Translations under genes and position numbers: made by a program | Part shown: positions 6,093-6,221 of the stretch, piece by piece | Numbering within the stretch: position 1 is the stretch's first letter | Layout of the letters: each line of letters opens with the position of its first letter | Assembly (NCBI GenBank): GCA_030671465.1 | Contig: DAOVIP010000123.1 | Span: 1-6,221, forward strand | Reading direction: 5' to 3' | DNA length: 6,221 nucleotides | Source of the DNA: Candidatus Aminicenantota bacterium | Lineage (GTDB): Bacteria; Acidobacteriota; Aminicenantia; UBA2199 | Notes under the pieces: generated by a model | Seen by the model: only the letters and a program-made list of their open reading frames with translations | Told to the model about the DNA's origin: nothing | Database searches by the model: none

Positions 6093-6221
6093 AACCCTGT
6101 TCAAGATTTTCGTTTTGCTGCTGTTTGTAGTTCTGCTGTATACTATTTTTTCAGAATTCCAGTCCCGGAAAAGAACAGATTCCCTCACCGATTACGAACC
6201 CGATGGAATTGAGATGAAATA
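6082..6221 (+). CDS. N-terminally membrane-anchored protein, truncated by window end; possibly LptC
   Basis: Only the first 46 residues are visible. MKYKTLFK gives a short basic start, residues 9-23 form a strongly hydrophobic helix, and a charged stretch follows (SRKRTDSLTDYEPDGIEMK). There is no AxA-type cleavage site or lipobox Cys, so it is probably a single-pass protein anchored in the inner membrane with its body in the periplasm. Small anchored proteins of this layout include LptC, which carries LPS from LptBFG towards the outer membrane, and the Asp-Gly-Ile-Glu-Met segment resembles the start of the LptC domain. This is a weak resemblance on few residues. A downstream lptA/lptB would confirm it. 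The start has no Shine-Dalgarno, but a good promoter (P2) sits right before it. Confidence 0.6.
   Translation, partial: MKYKTLFKIFVLLLFVVLLYTIFSEFQSRKRTDSLTDYEPDGIEMK

Noticed and set aside
1..6221. tRNA, rRNA, CRISPR array, insertion sequence or phage gene
   Set aside because: I saw no cloverleaf-like segment, no regularly spaced repeats, no transposase or integrase frame and no long terminal inverted repeats; almost all sequence is accounted for by housekeeping or envelope genes.

Overview
The window looks like a stretch of chromosome from a diderm (LPS-making, Gram-negative-type) bacterium that uses the MEP isoprenoid pathway. The visible evidence is FabZ plus LpxA (lipid A synthesis), IspH (isoprenoids), GDP-mannose 4,6-dehydratase (surface sugars) and type I signal peptidase. 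No phylum marker is present. The gene set and protein style would fit an uncultured lineage near Acidobacteriota/Aminicenantes or a similar candidate phylum, but this is only an impression. There are no RNA genes, CRISPR arrays, insertion sequences or phage genes.

Layout. Bases 2-3108 form a rightward, tightly packed cluster: the C-terminal half of fabZ, lpxA (stop/start overlap ATGA at 232-235), a Gfo/Idh/MocA oxidoreductase, and a serine hydrolase of the beta-lactamase/class C PBP family whose likely TTG start overlaps the preceding gene by 11 bp. An oxidoreductase directly behind lpxA recalls gnnA, the UDP-GlcNAc 3-dehydrogenase of the GnnA/GnnB route to 3-amino lipid A, although no gnnB aminotransferase lies in the window. 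The cluster ends in a 46-bp convergent gap (3109-3154) with no convincing terminator.

Bases 3155-5843 carry three leftward genes, transcribed in the order lepB, gmd, ispH with gaps of 73 and 54 bp. They share no pathway; all are housekeeping or envelope functions.

Bases 5844-6081 are a 238-bp divergent intergenic region, the longest gap in the window. It holds one good leftward promoter candidate for lepB and two good rightward ones for the truncated gene that begins at 6082, which encodes a short N-terminal membrane anchor and might be LptC. For lepB and the 6082 gene the -10 box lies only 5-8 nt from the ATG and no Shine-Dalgarno is visible, which suggests leaderless or near-leaderless mRNAs. 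In contrast, the oxidoreductase and gmd have clear AGGAG-type ribosome sites.

I found no clearly new multi-gene system. The points most worth following are the gnnA-like gene behind lpxA, the signal-less serine hydrolase translationally linked to a lipid A cluster, and the apparent leaderless promoters.
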